A stretch of DNA of 64,000 nt, taken from Synoicihabitans lomoniglobus. GTDB lineage: Bacteria; Verrucomicrobiota; Verrucomicrobiia; Opitutales; Opitutaceae. The notes under the pieces were generated by a model. The model ran no database searches and was not told the DNA's origin. It saw nothing but the letters and a program-made list of their open reading frames with translations. Position numbers and translations under genes: made by a program. This document shows, piece by piece, positions 34,714 to 43,678 of the stretch; the first letter of the stretch is position 1, and each line of letters begins with the position of its first letter. The DNA lies in NCBI RefSeq assembly GCF_029023725.1, contig NZ_CP119075.1, positions 3,839,501 through 3,903,500 of the forward strand, in the 5' to 3' direction.

Positions 34714-36012
34714 TTATTCAGCGTGGCGCGCCAGATACTCGACCGCCATGGTCGCCATCGCGCGCACGCCGGTGACGAGCGCGGCATCATCGACCACGAA
34801 TCGCGGCGAATGATTCGACGCCGCCGTGGCGGGATCGATGTCGGGCGGACACACGCCGAGGCTGAAATACAACCCCGGCACTTTTTCCTGATAGAACGAA
34901 AAATCCTCCGCCGGGGTGACCATGGGAGCCGTCTTCACGTTCTCCGCGCCGACCACCTGCGTGAACACGTCGGCCATGGCCGCCGTGAGTTCGGGGTCGT
35001 TGATGGTCGGAGAGTATCCGGTGTCGGATCCGATGTAGACTTCGGCCGTCGCGCCCGACGCCGCCGCGATGCTTTCCGCGGTGGTTTTGATCCGCTCGTG
35101 ATAGGCGGCACGCACGTCGGGGTCGAACGTCCGGATGGTGCCGGTCATGACGACTTCGTCGGGAATGATGTTATTGCGCTCGCCGCCTGAAATCGTGCCG
35201 ATCGACACCAGCGACGGTCCCGCCAAAATATTGACCTGACGGCTGGCGATGGTCTGCAGCCCGAGCACGATCTGCGCCGACACCGTGATCGGATCGATGC
35301 CGCCCCACGGCCGCGCGGCGTGCGTCTGCCGTCCCGTCACCGTGATGCGCAGAAAGTCACTGCTGGCCATGAACGGACCCGACCGGAAACTCAGCGTGCC
35401 GCTGGGCTCGCCCGACCACACGTGCAGACCAAAGATCGCATCGACGGTGGGCTGCTCCAACACGCCTTCCTCGATCATCAATTTCGCGCCCCACTTGGGC
35501 GCGGGATAAGCGCCTTCTTCCGCCGGTTGGAAAATCAACTTCACCGAACCCGTGAGCTCGTCGCGCATGCCGGCCAAGACCTCCGCCGCGCCGAGTAGGA
35601 TCGCGACGTGTGCATCATGCCCGCAGGCGTGCATCACCCCCACTTCCTTGCCGCCGTAATTGGCGCGAACGGTGGATGCATAAGGCAGCCCCGTTTGCTC
35701 GGTCACCGGCAACGCATCCATATCAGCACGCAACGCGACCACCGGACCGGGTTTGGTGCCTTTGATCAACGCGACCACGCCGTGCCCGGCCACCCCGGTT
35801 TTGAGTTCATCGACGCCGATACGCTCCAGACGTTGAGCGATGTAAGCGGCCGTTTCTTTCTCCTCGTTCGAGAGTTCGGGGTGCGCGTGTAAATGATGCC
35901 GCCACGCAATTACGTCGGCTTCGATCGCCTCCGCGCGACGGTCCACCGTCGGCGATGCCGCCACGATCAAACCGGAACCTCCCAGAGCCAACCAAAAGAG
36001 CAATCGAGTCAT
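34714..36012 (-). CDS. M20D-type metallo-amidohydrolase (secreted)
   Basis: A 432-aa protein with a signal peptide (MTRLLFWLALGGSGLIVAAS). M20 signatures: WRHHLHAHPELSNEE near residue 37, ALRADMDALPVTE, HACGHDAHVAILLGAA (metal His/Asp), FQPAEEG (catalytic Glu pair) and the C-terminal MVTPAEDFSFY. M20D members hydrolyse N-acyl amino acids, hippurate or aryl amides. ATG 36012 opens the signal peptide; a longer frame begins at 36030. Divergent with the cytochrome gene across 90 bp. Confidence 0.92.
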   Translation of the reverse strand: MTRLLFWLALGGSGLIVAASPTVDRRAEAIEADVIAWRHHLHAHPELSNEEKETAAYIAQRLERIGVDELKTGVAGHGVVALIKGTKPGPVVALRADMDALPVTEQTGLPYASTVRANYGGKEVGVMHACGHDAHVAILLGAAEVLAGMRDELTGSVKLIFQPAEEGAYPAPKWGAKLMIEEGVLEQPTVDAIFGLHVWSGEPSGTLSFRSGPFMASSDFLRITVTGRQTHAARPWGGIDPITVSAQIVLGLQTIASRQVNILAGPSLVSIGTISGGERNNIIPDEVVMTGTIRTFDPDVRAAYHERIKTTAESIAAASGATAEVYIGSDTGYSPTINDPELTAAMADVFTQVVGAENVKTAPMVTPAEDFSFYQEKVPGLYFSLGVCPPDIDPATAASNHSPRFVVDDAALVTGVRAMATMAVEYLARHAE

Positions 36013-36105
36013 GCGTCCCATCCAAACCATTCCCCGCGATTTGGAAATGCCGGAATCACCGTCGTGCGATGGTTAAAATACAGCAGGCCGCGTCTACGCT
36101 GATCT

Positions 36106-37032
36106 TTGACTCCACGGGAAAACCCGTGCGCAATCGCTGCCGTGTCCCCCGTTGCCCGCCGTTGCTCCTTGCTGATCGTTCCTGTCGTGATCGGTTTCGC
36201 CGCCGCTCTCACCTTCTACCAATACGAGCGCAGCCCGGAATCCTCCCCCGTCTCCCGGGGTGGCCATTTAGCCCAAACCGCGGGTTGCTTCGCGTGCCAC
36301 GGCCAAAGCGAGAACGATCCGCGCGTCAATTTCCGCAGTGGTCGCGCCCGCGGTATCGATGTGATTTGGGAGGACGGTCAACTCGAAGCCGCCGAGGTCA
36401 TCGAGTGGATCACGCACGGGGTGCCCGAGGCGCAACGCGAACGCCACGGCCGTCTGCTCGTGCAAATGCCAGCCTACGGTGATGACGGCTATCTGACCAC
36501 CGCCGAGATCGATGACATCGCCGCCTGGGCGCTCGCCGAGGGCGTGCGTCGCACCAATGGGGTCGGCAACGGAGATCGGGCCATGCCGACCATCGACGCG
36601 GACTTCATCGGCGCGCTCACGCCCGAGCGAACCCTCGTCTTTGGTGACCGACTCGCCCGTCAAACCGGTTGTTACCAATGCCACGGCGAACTCGGCCAAG
36701 GCGCGGTCGCCAATCTGGCTTCGTTCAAAGGCTACATCCCCGGCTTTCAGGGCCGTGATTTCCGTGAGCTCACCGCCGACGGGGATCGGGCGGAAATCCA
36801 TCATTGGATTGATGACGGCCACGGCCGCGCGATTGAATCCGGACCGTTCGCCGGACTCGCAAAACACTTCTTCGACGCCCAAGCGATCCCGATGCCGGCC
36901 TACGCCGAGATCCTCACCGATCCGGAAATCGATCTCTTGGTCGAGTTCTTGCTTTTGTTGAATAACAAGGGCCCGTTGGATTCCGCTGCGGTGGAAGCCA
37001 TTGCTGAAACCCTAGCTTCGACCTCTGAATAA
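36106..37032 (+). CDS. Di-haem cytochrome c, membrane-anchored or secreted
   Basis: A 308-aa protein with two class-I c-type haem motifs, GCFACHG (~residue 60) and GCYQCHG (~residue 190), each followed by a distal Met candidate (LVQMPAYGDDG and AIPMPAYAEIL). A single hydrophobic N-terminal segment (LLIVPVVIGFAAALTFY) works as signal or anchor. The start is TTG 36106 or GTG 36142. It is an electron carrier in the periplasm; the monohaem gene follows 27 bases later. Confidence 0.85.
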   Translation: MTPRENPCAIAAVSPVARRCSLLIVPVVIGFAAALTFYQYERSPESSPVSRGGHLAQTAGCFACHGQSENDPRVNFRSGRARGIDVIWEDGQLEAAEVIEWITHGVPEAQRERHGRLLVQMPAYGDDGYLTTAEIDDIAAWALAEGVRRTNGVGNGDRAMPTIDADFIGALTPERTLVFGDRLARQTGCYQCHGELGQGAVANLASFKGYIPGFQGRDFRELTADGDRAEIHHWIDDGHGRAIESGPFAGLAKHFFDAQAIPMPAYAEILTDPEIDLLVEFLLLLNNKGPLDSAAVEAIAETLASTSE

Positions 37033-37059
37033 AAAACCCTTTCGATCGTCACGCTTTCA

Positions 37060-37473
37060 ATGACCTTATTCCGAAATATCGCCGTTCTCACCACCTTCAT
37101 TGCCACGTCCACCATGGCTTGGGCCGAAAACTCGGTCGATGCGCTGCTGCCCCTTCCCGCCGAAATCCGCACGATCTTCAACAACCGCTGCGTGATGTGT
37201 CACGGTGAGGTGATCGAAGGCGAAGCCGAAGTGCGCGAAGATCTGATCATGGTTACGGATGATGACATTCGCGATACGCTAAGCGATGCCACGACTCTCT
37301 ACGAAATGATCCGGGACGACGAAATGCCGCAGGAAGCTCGCCTTTCATTCCGTCTCCGTCGCAACACCGAGATGCGCGCCCGCCTCAAGCAAATCCAGGA
37401 CGACTACGAATCAAAGGGCGAAAAGGCCGTGCTGATCAAGTGGCTCGAAACCGCGCTGCAAATCGAGAAATAA
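37060..37473 (+). CDS. Monohaem cytochrome-like secreted protein
   Basis: A 137-aa protein with a signal peptide (MTLFRNIAVLTTFIATSTMAWA) and one haem-binding motif CVMCHG (~residue 44). Following segments (IEGEAEVREDLIMVTDDDIRD, MIRDDEMPQEARLSF) match planctomycete cytochrome (PSCyt1-like) proteins with a distal Met in DDEMPQ. Co-directional with the di-haem gene, so they probably act in one electron-transfer route. Confidence 0.8.
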   Translation: MTLFRNIAVLTTFIATSTMAWAENSVDALLPLPAEIRTIFNNRCVMCHGEVIEGEAEVREDLIMVTDDDIRDTLSDATTLYEMIRDDEMPQEARLSFRLRRNTEMRARLKQIQDDYESKGEKAVLIKWLETALQIEK

Positions 37474-37546
37474 TCCGGTCGCATCACCGGCCCCGGCGCG
37501 CCGGAGGATCTTGCCAAATCAAGCCGACCGGTTAACCTGTGAAGTC

Positions 37547-38080
37547 ATGAACAACACAGGCTATACGGTAAATCACTCTCGATTAATGAGCCGTTGCCGA
37601 CGGCTCTTCGTCACCGCGACCATTGCGGCGACTACCGCGCTCACCAGCAGCGCGGTCGACATCTCCGGCACCTACGACGACAAGGGCACACAAGTCCGGG
37701 GCAGCACGCCGATCACAGCGTCGTTTCACGGTCTGTTGGCGCAGGAATTCGACCCCGAACTGGCGACGCTGAAGTTTGCCGGCACCGCCCGCGTCCAACT
37801 GCTCGATCACGACGGAACGCTCGTCGTCAAAATCTACTCGGAGACGAACGAACAGCTTTGGAGCAGTCGTTGGAGTGCCCGCGAGGGCTACTCCCATGAG
37901 GGCGAACTCGCCGTCGTGCGCATGAAGCTGGGCGAAGCTCAGGACAAACGCTGGGTGCTCGTTATGCAGCCGGTTGAAAACGGCAAACTCCTCGAGGTAA
38001 AAGCCTACCGCGTCCTACCCAGCTACATCGGTCCTCGCGGTGAACCCGTGGGCACCTACTTGTTCAACAAACTGGACTGA
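37547..38080 (+). CDS. Hypothetical secreted beta-sandwich-like protein
   Basis: A 177-aa protein. ATG 37547 (or Met at 37586) precedes a hydrophobic stretch (RLFVTATIAATTALTSSAV) that looks like a signal peptide. The mature part alternates strands (GTYDDKGTQVRGSTPITASFHGL ... ARVQLLDHDGTLVVKIY) and ends RGEPVGTYLFNKLD. No family recognised. It follows the two cytochrome genes at 73 bp. Confidence 0.55.
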   Translation: MNNTGYTVNHSRLMSRCRRLFVTATIAATTALTSSAVDISGTYDDKGTQVRGSTPITASFHGLLAQEFDPELATLKFAGTARVQLLDHDGTLVVKIYSETNEQLWSSRWSAREGYSHEGELAVVRMKLGEAQDKRWVLVMQPVENGKLLEVKAYRVLPSYIGPRGEPVGTYLFNKLD

Positions 38081-38110
38081 GTAACCTACCACGCCCCGGC
38101 GCACGGGGGG

Positions 38111-38181
38111 AGTCGGGCGTAAAGCCCGACCCACGGCCAAGCGATCGGCACCACCACGTGGGTCGGGCTTTACGCCCGACT
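38111..38181. repeat. CGGGCGTAAA palindromic element copy 2
   Basis: Perfect 25-bp inverted arms at 38111-38135 and 38157-38181 around a 21-bp loop. It is longer and less diverged than copy 1 at 23589-23657 and again sits between convergent genes. Confidence 0.85.
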
Positions 38182-38196
38182 TCTTGGTAGTTGCGC

Positions 38197-39225
38197 TTAT
38201 TTCGCGTCTTCCGCCCAGAGCCACCGGATGACCTCCGGCAACATCGATCCGCCGTGCTTGTCGCTGTGGGAACCGTCCGTCCACACGTGCTTTTCGCCGT
38301 AGCGGAGTCCCTCGACGTAACCTTTGGGCTCGGGTCCATACGGGTTCCATCTCAGTTCGCCGGCTTCGAATTTTTCGGCCTGAGAATTGGCAAAATTGAG
38401 CGCGCTCACCATCGACTGATTGGCGAGGAACCAGTTGCCCCACGGGTTATCGAGATCGTTGGAACCGTCCTGGAAAAAGATGCGCAGGGGCTTGATCGGC
38501 GTGCGACGGATCATGGCGGGATAATCCTGTCCGCCTGGTGACCACGCGCCGTTCGGGTCGCCCTCGGGCGGACGCGAGCCGATCGACACATAACTGCCGA
38601 TGAAGCTGATCACTTTGCGAAATTCATCCGGGTAATTCCACGCCACGGTGAACGCGCAGATCGCCCCACTGCTGGTGCCGCCGATGGCACGCTGCTCGGG
38701 ATCGTCGGTGAGGTTGTAGGACTCGCCCACGAGCGGGAGCATCTCCTCGATAATGAAGCGGGCGTAGTCGGTGGTGAGCACGTCATACTCCTGCCACCGG
38801 TGGTTGGGGTTGCCCCAGCCCAGATCCTGCGGGAACTCCTCCCGGGTGTCGCCAGGTGTGATGAAAATACCGATGGTCGGCGGGATGGCACCTTCGTGTA
38901 TCAGGTTTGTGAGCACGTTTTGCACGCGCAGGGAACCTTCCGGGTGGGTGGCGCGGTGACCGTCCTGAAACACCAGCACGCTGGCCGGAGTCGCGGGGTC
39001 GTATTGCGCGGGCACGAAGAGCCAATACTGGCGAATGGTGCCGGTGATGATCTGGCTGCGAAACTCGAACGGGCCCAACAGCTCGCCTTGCGGCACGCCT
39101 GCCTGGACCAGAGAATCGGGGCCGAGTTCGAAGTCGCCGGTGACGACTTCGGCCGGCTCATGGGCCAACACACAGGACGCGCTGGCAAAAGCCAGACCCG
39201 CGAGAAACAGAGAACGGAAGGACAT
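38197..39225 (-). CDS. Secreted carbohydrate-esterase-1-like / enterochelin-esterase-like hydrolase
   Basis: A 342-aa alpha/beta hydrolase. Signal peptide MSFRSLFLAGLAFASASCVLAH from ATG 39225; the longer frame runs into a palindromic repeat and is rejected. The nucleophile elbow is GTSSG (GGTSSGAICAF, residues ~160-170); Asp in FFQDGSNDLDN and His in DGSHSDKHGG complete the triad. Related Esterase_D proteins cut feruloyl, acetyl or siderophore esters. Its C-terminus lies beside the repeat at 38111. Confidence 0.85.
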   Translation of the reverse strand: MSFRSLFLAGLAFASASCVLAHEPAEVVTGDFELGPDSLVQAGVPQGELLGPFEFRSQIITGTIRQYWLFVPAQYDPATPASVLVFQDGHRATHPEGSLRVQNVLTNLIHEGAIPPTIGIFITPGDTREEFPQDLGWGNPNHRWQEYDVLTTDYARFIIEEMLPLVGESYNLTDDPEQRAIGGTSSGAICAFTVAWNYPDEFRKVISFIGSYVSIGSRPPEGDPNGAWSPGGQDYPAMIRRTPIKPLRIFFQDGSNDLDNPWGNWFLANQSMVSALNFANSQAEKFEAGELRWNPYGPEPKGYVEGLRYGEKHVWTDGSHSDKHGGSMLPEVIRWLWAEDAK

Positions 39226-39259
39226 GGGGTATGGGGTTGGGGCTGGAATAAAAAACGAG

Positions 39260-39345
39260 CAGGTAGGGCGTGCTCGCCGAGCGCGTCGAGCCGAACCGAC
39301 CGGCGGCACGTCAGCGGCGGGTTCGGCGAACCCGACCGCCCCGGC
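39260..39345. repeat. GGTAGGGCG palindromic element, partial copy
   Basis: The left end AGGTAGGGCGTGCTCGCCGA is identical for 20 bases to the 45978 copy (shifted by one base); the right half is a GGTTCGGCGAACC hairpin followed by CGACCGCCCC. The terminal inverted ends are no longer matched. It lies between the esterase and DUF1552 genes. Confidence 0.7.
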
Positions 39346-39349
39346 GAGA

Positions 39350-40741
39350 TCAGATGTTGGCGAGACGGCCGGTGGAATCACCGAACCGCTCCAGGTTCTT
39401 CACGCCGACTTGATCGGCGAGTGAGAGGTAGAGGTTGGTCATCGGTTGATTGGAGTGTTTCACGAAGCGGCCCGGCTTGAGCATGCCCCCGCCGCCACCG
39501 GCGAGCAGCACCGGCAGATCGTGGTGCGTGTGACGATTGCCGTCGGCGTTGCCGCTGCCGTAAACGATGCGCGAGTTGTGCAGGAGGGAATTGCCGTCGA
39601 CATCCTCGGTCTCGTCCATGCGTTGGAGGAAGTTGGCAAATTGCTCGACATACCAGCGATCGATCGTGGCCACCTTGTCGACGCGTTCGGCGTTGTTCTG
39701 GTGATGCGAGAGATCGTGATGACCTTCGCTGATACCGATTTCACTGAAGGAGCGGTTGTCGCCGTCGTGACCGAGCACGAACGTGCAGACGCGAGTGGAA
39801 TCGGTCTTAAACGCGAGCAGCATCATGTCATACATGACTTGCACGTAGTCCGCGTGGCTTTCGGGAATGCCCTCGGGTGTCTTGCGCGCCGGATCGACGT
39901 TGGGGCCGAATTTTTCCGCCCGTTGGATACGCGATTCGACGTCACGCACGCCCGTAAGATACTGGTCGAGTTTCTCGCGATCGTCGTGCGCCAGCCGGCG
40001 CTGGAGGCTGCGGGCGTCGTCCATGACAAAGTCGAGCACGGAGCGCCGGTTCTCCATGCGCTGCTGCGCGTTGGCCTGACGGTGCCCCTGCTCGCCGGCC
40101 CCGAAGAGGCGCTCGAAAACGAGTCGGGGGTTGTTTTCCGGCGTCATCGGCGTGGTGGGCGATTTCCACGAAATATTGTATTGGTAGGCGCAGGAGTAAC
40201 CGGAATCGCAACCGGAGGATTTGCGGTTCGCATCGCACGTGAGTTCCAACGACGGGAAGCGGGTGAGGTCGCCGATCTCGCGCGCGATGACTTGGTCGAT
40301 CGAGATGCCGGCCTGCACGTCGGTGGCGCTCTTCTTGAGACGGACTCCGGTGAGGAACACACCGTTGCCGCGAGCGTGGTCGCCGCCGCCGTCGTTGCCG
40401 GGGTTGGCGTTGAGGTGATCGAGACCGCCGAGAACCTGAAAGCGGTCACGCAGGCCCTGCAGCGGCGACAGGGTTTCACCAAAGGCAAAGTCGCTCATGC
40501 CGCCGGTGGGCCACCAGCGATCGGGAATGGCGCCGTTCGGAAACGCGACGAAGGCGGTGCGCAAGGGTGCACCGGTCGGGGTGGTGGCGGTCTCCAGAGC
40601 CTGCGTGGCGGCGAGCAGCTTGCTCGGCATCATCGAGGCGAAGGTCGGGAGGGCGAGGGTCGCACCGATCCCGCGCAAAAAATTGCGACGATTCATGGAC
40701 CGGAGGTGTTGGCGGAGTTCGGTTTCGGCTGCGTTGGGCAT
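39350..40741 (-). CDS. DUF1552 protein (Tat-exported)
   Basis: A 463-aa protein with a twin-arginine motif (MNRRNFLRGIGATLALPTF at residues 16-34). DUF1552 features: GGMSDFAFGETLSPLQGLRD, HARGNGVFLTGVRLKKS, the FGPNVDPARKTPEGIPESHADY region, and RIVYGSGNADGNRHTHHDLPVLLAGG (residues ~393-418). DUF1552 genes pair with DUF1592-type cytochromes in planctomycetes and Verrucomicrobiota; role unknown. Start 40741 overlaps the stop of the upstream gene region (TGATCATG), while ATG 40696 would place Tat at the exact N-terminus. Confidence 0.9.
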   Translation of the reverse strand: MPNAAETELRQHLRSMNRRNFLRGIGATLALPTFASMMPSKLLAATQALETATTPTGAPLRTAFVAFPNGAIPDRWWPTGGMSDFAFGETLSPLQGLRDRFQVLGGLDHLNANPGNDGGGDHARGNGVFLTGVRLKKSATDVQAGISIDQVIAREIGDLTRFPSLELTCDANRKSSGCDSGYSCAYQYNISWKSPTTPMTPENNPRLVFERLFGAGEQGHRQANAQQRMENRRSVLDFVMDDARSLQRRLAHDDREKLDQYLTGVRDVESRIQRAEKFGPNVDPARKTPEGIPESHADYVQVMYDMMLLAFKTDSTRVCTFVLGHDGDNRSFSEIGISEGHHDLSHHQNNAERVDKVATIDRWYVEQFANFLQRMDETEDVDGNSLLHNSRIVYGSGNADGNRHTHHDLPVLLAGGGGGMLKPGRFVKHSNQPMTNLYLSLADQVGVKNLERFGDSTGRLANI

Positions 40742-40743
40742 GA

Positions 40744-43428
40744 TCAGCGGCGGTTGGCGACGAGGCGGTCGGTTTCTTCGATCGACTCGTCAGGTGTGGA
40801 TGAAAGCAGGGTTTCGGGTGGACGGGTTTTCTGGAAAGCGGCGGATTCGATGATGCCCATGATGAGGGCGGAGGGGCGGGCGTCGGCGGCTTCGACCTGG
40901 GCCACGAGTTGGTCCAAAGTCTCAGTGTCGTAATACTCCATGCCACGCCCGAGGGCGTAGGTCAGCATCTTTTCCGTGAGCGTGTGCAGGAACTGTTCCC
41001 GGTGATCGGTGAGGAGGATCTGCTTCAGCTCCTGCACGTTTGAGAATTTCTGACCGGTGATGAGCTCGCCGTCGGGCTCGATGGGTTTGCCCATCTCGGC
41101 ATCGCGCCAGCGGCCCATGGCGTTGAAATTTTCCAGAGCGAGGCCGAGCGGATCCATACGGCTGTGGCAGGACGCACACATCTTGTTGCTGGCGTGGAGC
41201 GCAAGGGTTTCGCGCAGGGAAAGCTTCGCGAGCTCTTCTTCACTGGCCACGTCCTCGAGGGCGGGAATGTTGGGCGGGGGCGGCGGGGGCGGCGTGCCGA
41301 GGATGTTATCCAAAATGAAGACCCCGCGCTTCACCGGCGAGGTGCGCGTGGGATTGGAGGTCACGGCCAGCACAGTGCCCTGGGTCAGCACGCCGCCGCG
41401 CGGACTGTCGGGCGGCAGCATGACTTTGCGCATCTTTGCCCCCTTGATGTCATCGGTCGGGATTTCGTAGTGCGCCGCCAGCTCCTCGTTGAGGAACGTG
41501 TAGTCACTGTCGATGAGTTCGAGCAGACTGCGGTCTTCGCGCAGGATGTGATCAAAATACATCTCCGTCTCGCGCTTCATGGCCCACCGCACGTCGCCGT
41601 TGAGGTCGGGTTTGGGTTGCCGGAAAAAGGCGAAGAACGTCTGCCGCGCTTCCGCCAGTTCGGCGGCTTGTTCTTCGGTGCGATCTTCTTCCTCGATCCG
41701 GCGCAGGCGGACAAAGGTCTCACGCGCCTTGGCGACTTCGGGATCGGGATTTTCCCGCAGGAACACGACGAAACTGCTGATGTTGACGTTGGGAATATCG
41801 CGCGCCTGCAGCCATTGGCCGGTGAAGTTGTTGACGAATTCCTCCGAGCGTTCGTCGGCCAACATGCGTTTGACCTGCTCCGGCAGATGTGCGCGCAGCG
41901 CGCCTTTTTCCGCCAGATTAAAGAGCTCCTGGTCCGGCATGGTCGACCACAGGAAATAGGACAGCCGCGACGCCAACGCATATTCGTCGACCAGCGGATA
42001 TTTCTCCCCTTCGGCCGCAGCCATGGCCTCTTCCTCGCGAAACAGGAATCGAGGCGAAGCCAGCACCGCGACCATCGCTTGGGAAATGCCGGCCTCGAAA
42101 GTCGATTCCGGCTGCTCCGAGACGTGGATGGCTACATCCACGAGCCGATCAATCGTCGACGGGCCGACCGGGCGGCGAAACGCCCGGAACGTGAAATCGG
42201 TCAGCAGCTCGCGGGCATACTCGCGCCGCTCGGCCACGGATTCCGGCACCGGTCGGGGAAAACGCTCGGCGTAGTTTGCCGGGGGGACCCAGTGCTCCGG
42301 AGCCATGGGACCGCGCACCACCACATCATCCAACCTGATCCGCAGCTGGCGGATTTGCTCGACGGCGGGTTCGAGCGGATGAATTTCCACCAAAAACTCG
42401 TGTTCCCCGGCCTCCCACTGCTGCGGGAATGTGTAGGAAAATTCGCGACCGTAACCTTCGCGCACCATCTCTTTGGCGAGCAATTCCTCGCCATCGACTT
42501 TCAGCACGATCCGGCACTTGTTGAGATCAAACTGGTTGTCCACGTAGCGCTCGAGCGCGCGAAAATTGAGCACGACTTCATAATTCCCGGCATGCTCCGC
42601 GGTGTGCGTCGCTCGCAAGGAAGCGGGTGAATAATAAAGCAGATCGCGCGCATCGCCCGCAAGCTCCCCCGCCTGCCACACCTCGGACGACGGCGGCGGC
42701 GCGGGCGCCTCTTCGCCTTCCACCACCGCGGTTGGCGTGGGCGGCTCGACGATGGCGACGGTCGATTCGAAGCGTTTGCCCGGCAATGCCCGCTCCGCCA
42801 CGACGAGTGGTTGGCTCGGCATGGCTTCGTCGATGATGGCCTGCGCGGCATCGAGATACTTCTCGAGCAACATGGGCGAAATCGTCAGCACGTCGGCGAT
42901 GTTATCGAACCCGTGTCCCGTATCATCGGCGGGGAACTCGATCGCGGTATCGTAGTCGACGCCGATCAAGTCACGGATCGTATTGCGATACTCGACGCGA
43001 TTGAGGCGCCGGACCGTGACGCGACCAGGATCGGGCTGCAGGGGGTCGAGTTGAAACGCCTTTTCCTTGATCCAGTGGATGATCGCTTCCTTTTGCTCCG
43101 GGTCGAGTTGGGCCTCGTCGGCCGGCGGCATGATGCCGGAACGCACATTGCGCAACACGCGCAACCACAGTTCGTGATCGAGGAGGTCATCGTCGCTTTC
43201 CCAGCCGTCGAGCACCACCCCACCCTTGTCGCCGCCGTATCCGTGGCAATCGTAACAAAACTCATCCATCGTGAGTTCGATCTGATCGCGAAAACTCGTA
43301 AGCACCGCGTCGGGGCCGGTTTTGGCCGCGATGGACCCGGGCACCGCCGCGCCTACACCGAGCATCAAAAACGCCGATAAACGGCCGACCAGTCGAGAAC
43401 GGAGGGGTGCTTGAAAAGCAGAAAGCAT
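40744..43428 (-). CDS. Planctomycete-type cytochrome / DUF1587-1595-1592-1588-1585 protein
   Basis: An 894-aa secreted multidomain protein. From ATG 43428: signal peptide, a c-type haem motif CYDCHG (~residue 58) in the PSCyt1-like part, then DUF1587 (VTVRRLNRVEYRNTIRDLIG), a beta-sandwich insertion, DUF1595 (FRAFRRPVG), DUF1592 (LASRLSYFLWSTMPDQEL), DUF1588 (second CASCHSRMDPLGLALENF) and DUF1585 (MLTYALGRGMEYYD). Such proteins are c-type multi-domain oxidoreductase or transport candidates; the function is not established. Partner DUF1552 gene follows at 2 bp. Confidence 0.93.
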   Translation of the reverse strand: MLSAFQAPLRSRLVGRLSAFLMLGVGAAVPGSIAAKTGPDAVLTSFRDQIELTMDEFCYDCHGYGGDKGGVVLDGWESDDDLLDHELWLRVLRNVRSGIMPPADEAQLDPEQKEAIIHWIKEKAFQLDPLQPDPGRVTVRRLNRVEYRNTIRDLIGVDYDTAIEFPADDTGHGFDNIADVLTISPMLLEKYLDAAQAIIDEAMPSQPLVVAERALPGKRFESTVAIVEPPTPTAVVEGEEAPAPPPSSEVWQAGELAGDARDLLYYSPASLRATHTAEHAGNYEVVLNFRALERYVDNQFDLNKCRIVLKVDGEELLAKEMVREGYGREFSYTFPQQWEAGEHEFLVEIHPLEPAVEQIRQLRIRLDDVVVRGPMAPEHWVPPANYAERFPRPVPESVAERREYARELLTDFTFRAFRRPVGPSTIDRLVDVAIHVSEQPESTFEAGISQAMVAVLASPRFLFREEEAMAAAEGEKYPLVDEYALASRLSYFLWSTMPDQELFNLAEKGALRAHLPEQVKRMLADERSEEFVNNFTGQWLQARDIPNVNISSFVVFLRENPDPEVAKARETFVRLRRIEEEDRTEEQAAELAEARQTFFAFFRQPKPDLNGDVRWAMKRETEMYFDHILREDRSLLELIDSDYTFLNEELAAHYEIPTDDIKGAKMRKVMLPPDSPRGGVLTQGTVLAVTSNPTRTSPVKRGVFILDNILGTPPPPPPPNIPALEDVASEEELAKLSLRETLALHASNKMCASCHSRMDPLGLALENFNAMGRWRDAEMGKPIEPDGELITGQKFSNVQELKQILLTDHREQFLHTLTEKMLTYALGRGMEYYDTETLDQLVAQVEAADARPSALIMGIIESAAFQKTRPPETLLSSTPDESIEETDRLVANRR

Positions 43429-43678
43429 GGGGGAGAAACCGAAGGGGTGAAAGGGAGATTGCCGCCGACGACCCCACGGTCCCGCATGGGCCACCGGACA
43501 ACAACCGCATCACTACACCCTATTTTTTACGAGTTCTCAACTCATCGTGCCGCTCTCGCACCGTGATTGTTAACTGATATTTCATCCGCGCTCCCCGGAC
43601 CACGAAATCGTTGCACTGCGGGCGCGGGATTTGTCTGCTGCATCTCCGCCCCCCTCGGACCTTTCTTATCGTTTTCCC
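43429..43678. promoter_or_regulatory. Divergent promoter region between DUF1592 and GH31 genes
   Basis: 250 bp. A GAGTT-CTC-AACTC dyad lies at about 43532-43544 and CGTGATTGTTAACTGATATTTC at 43561-43583 is AT-rich and promoter-like. Both starts lack clear ribosome binding sites. Confidence 0.35.
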
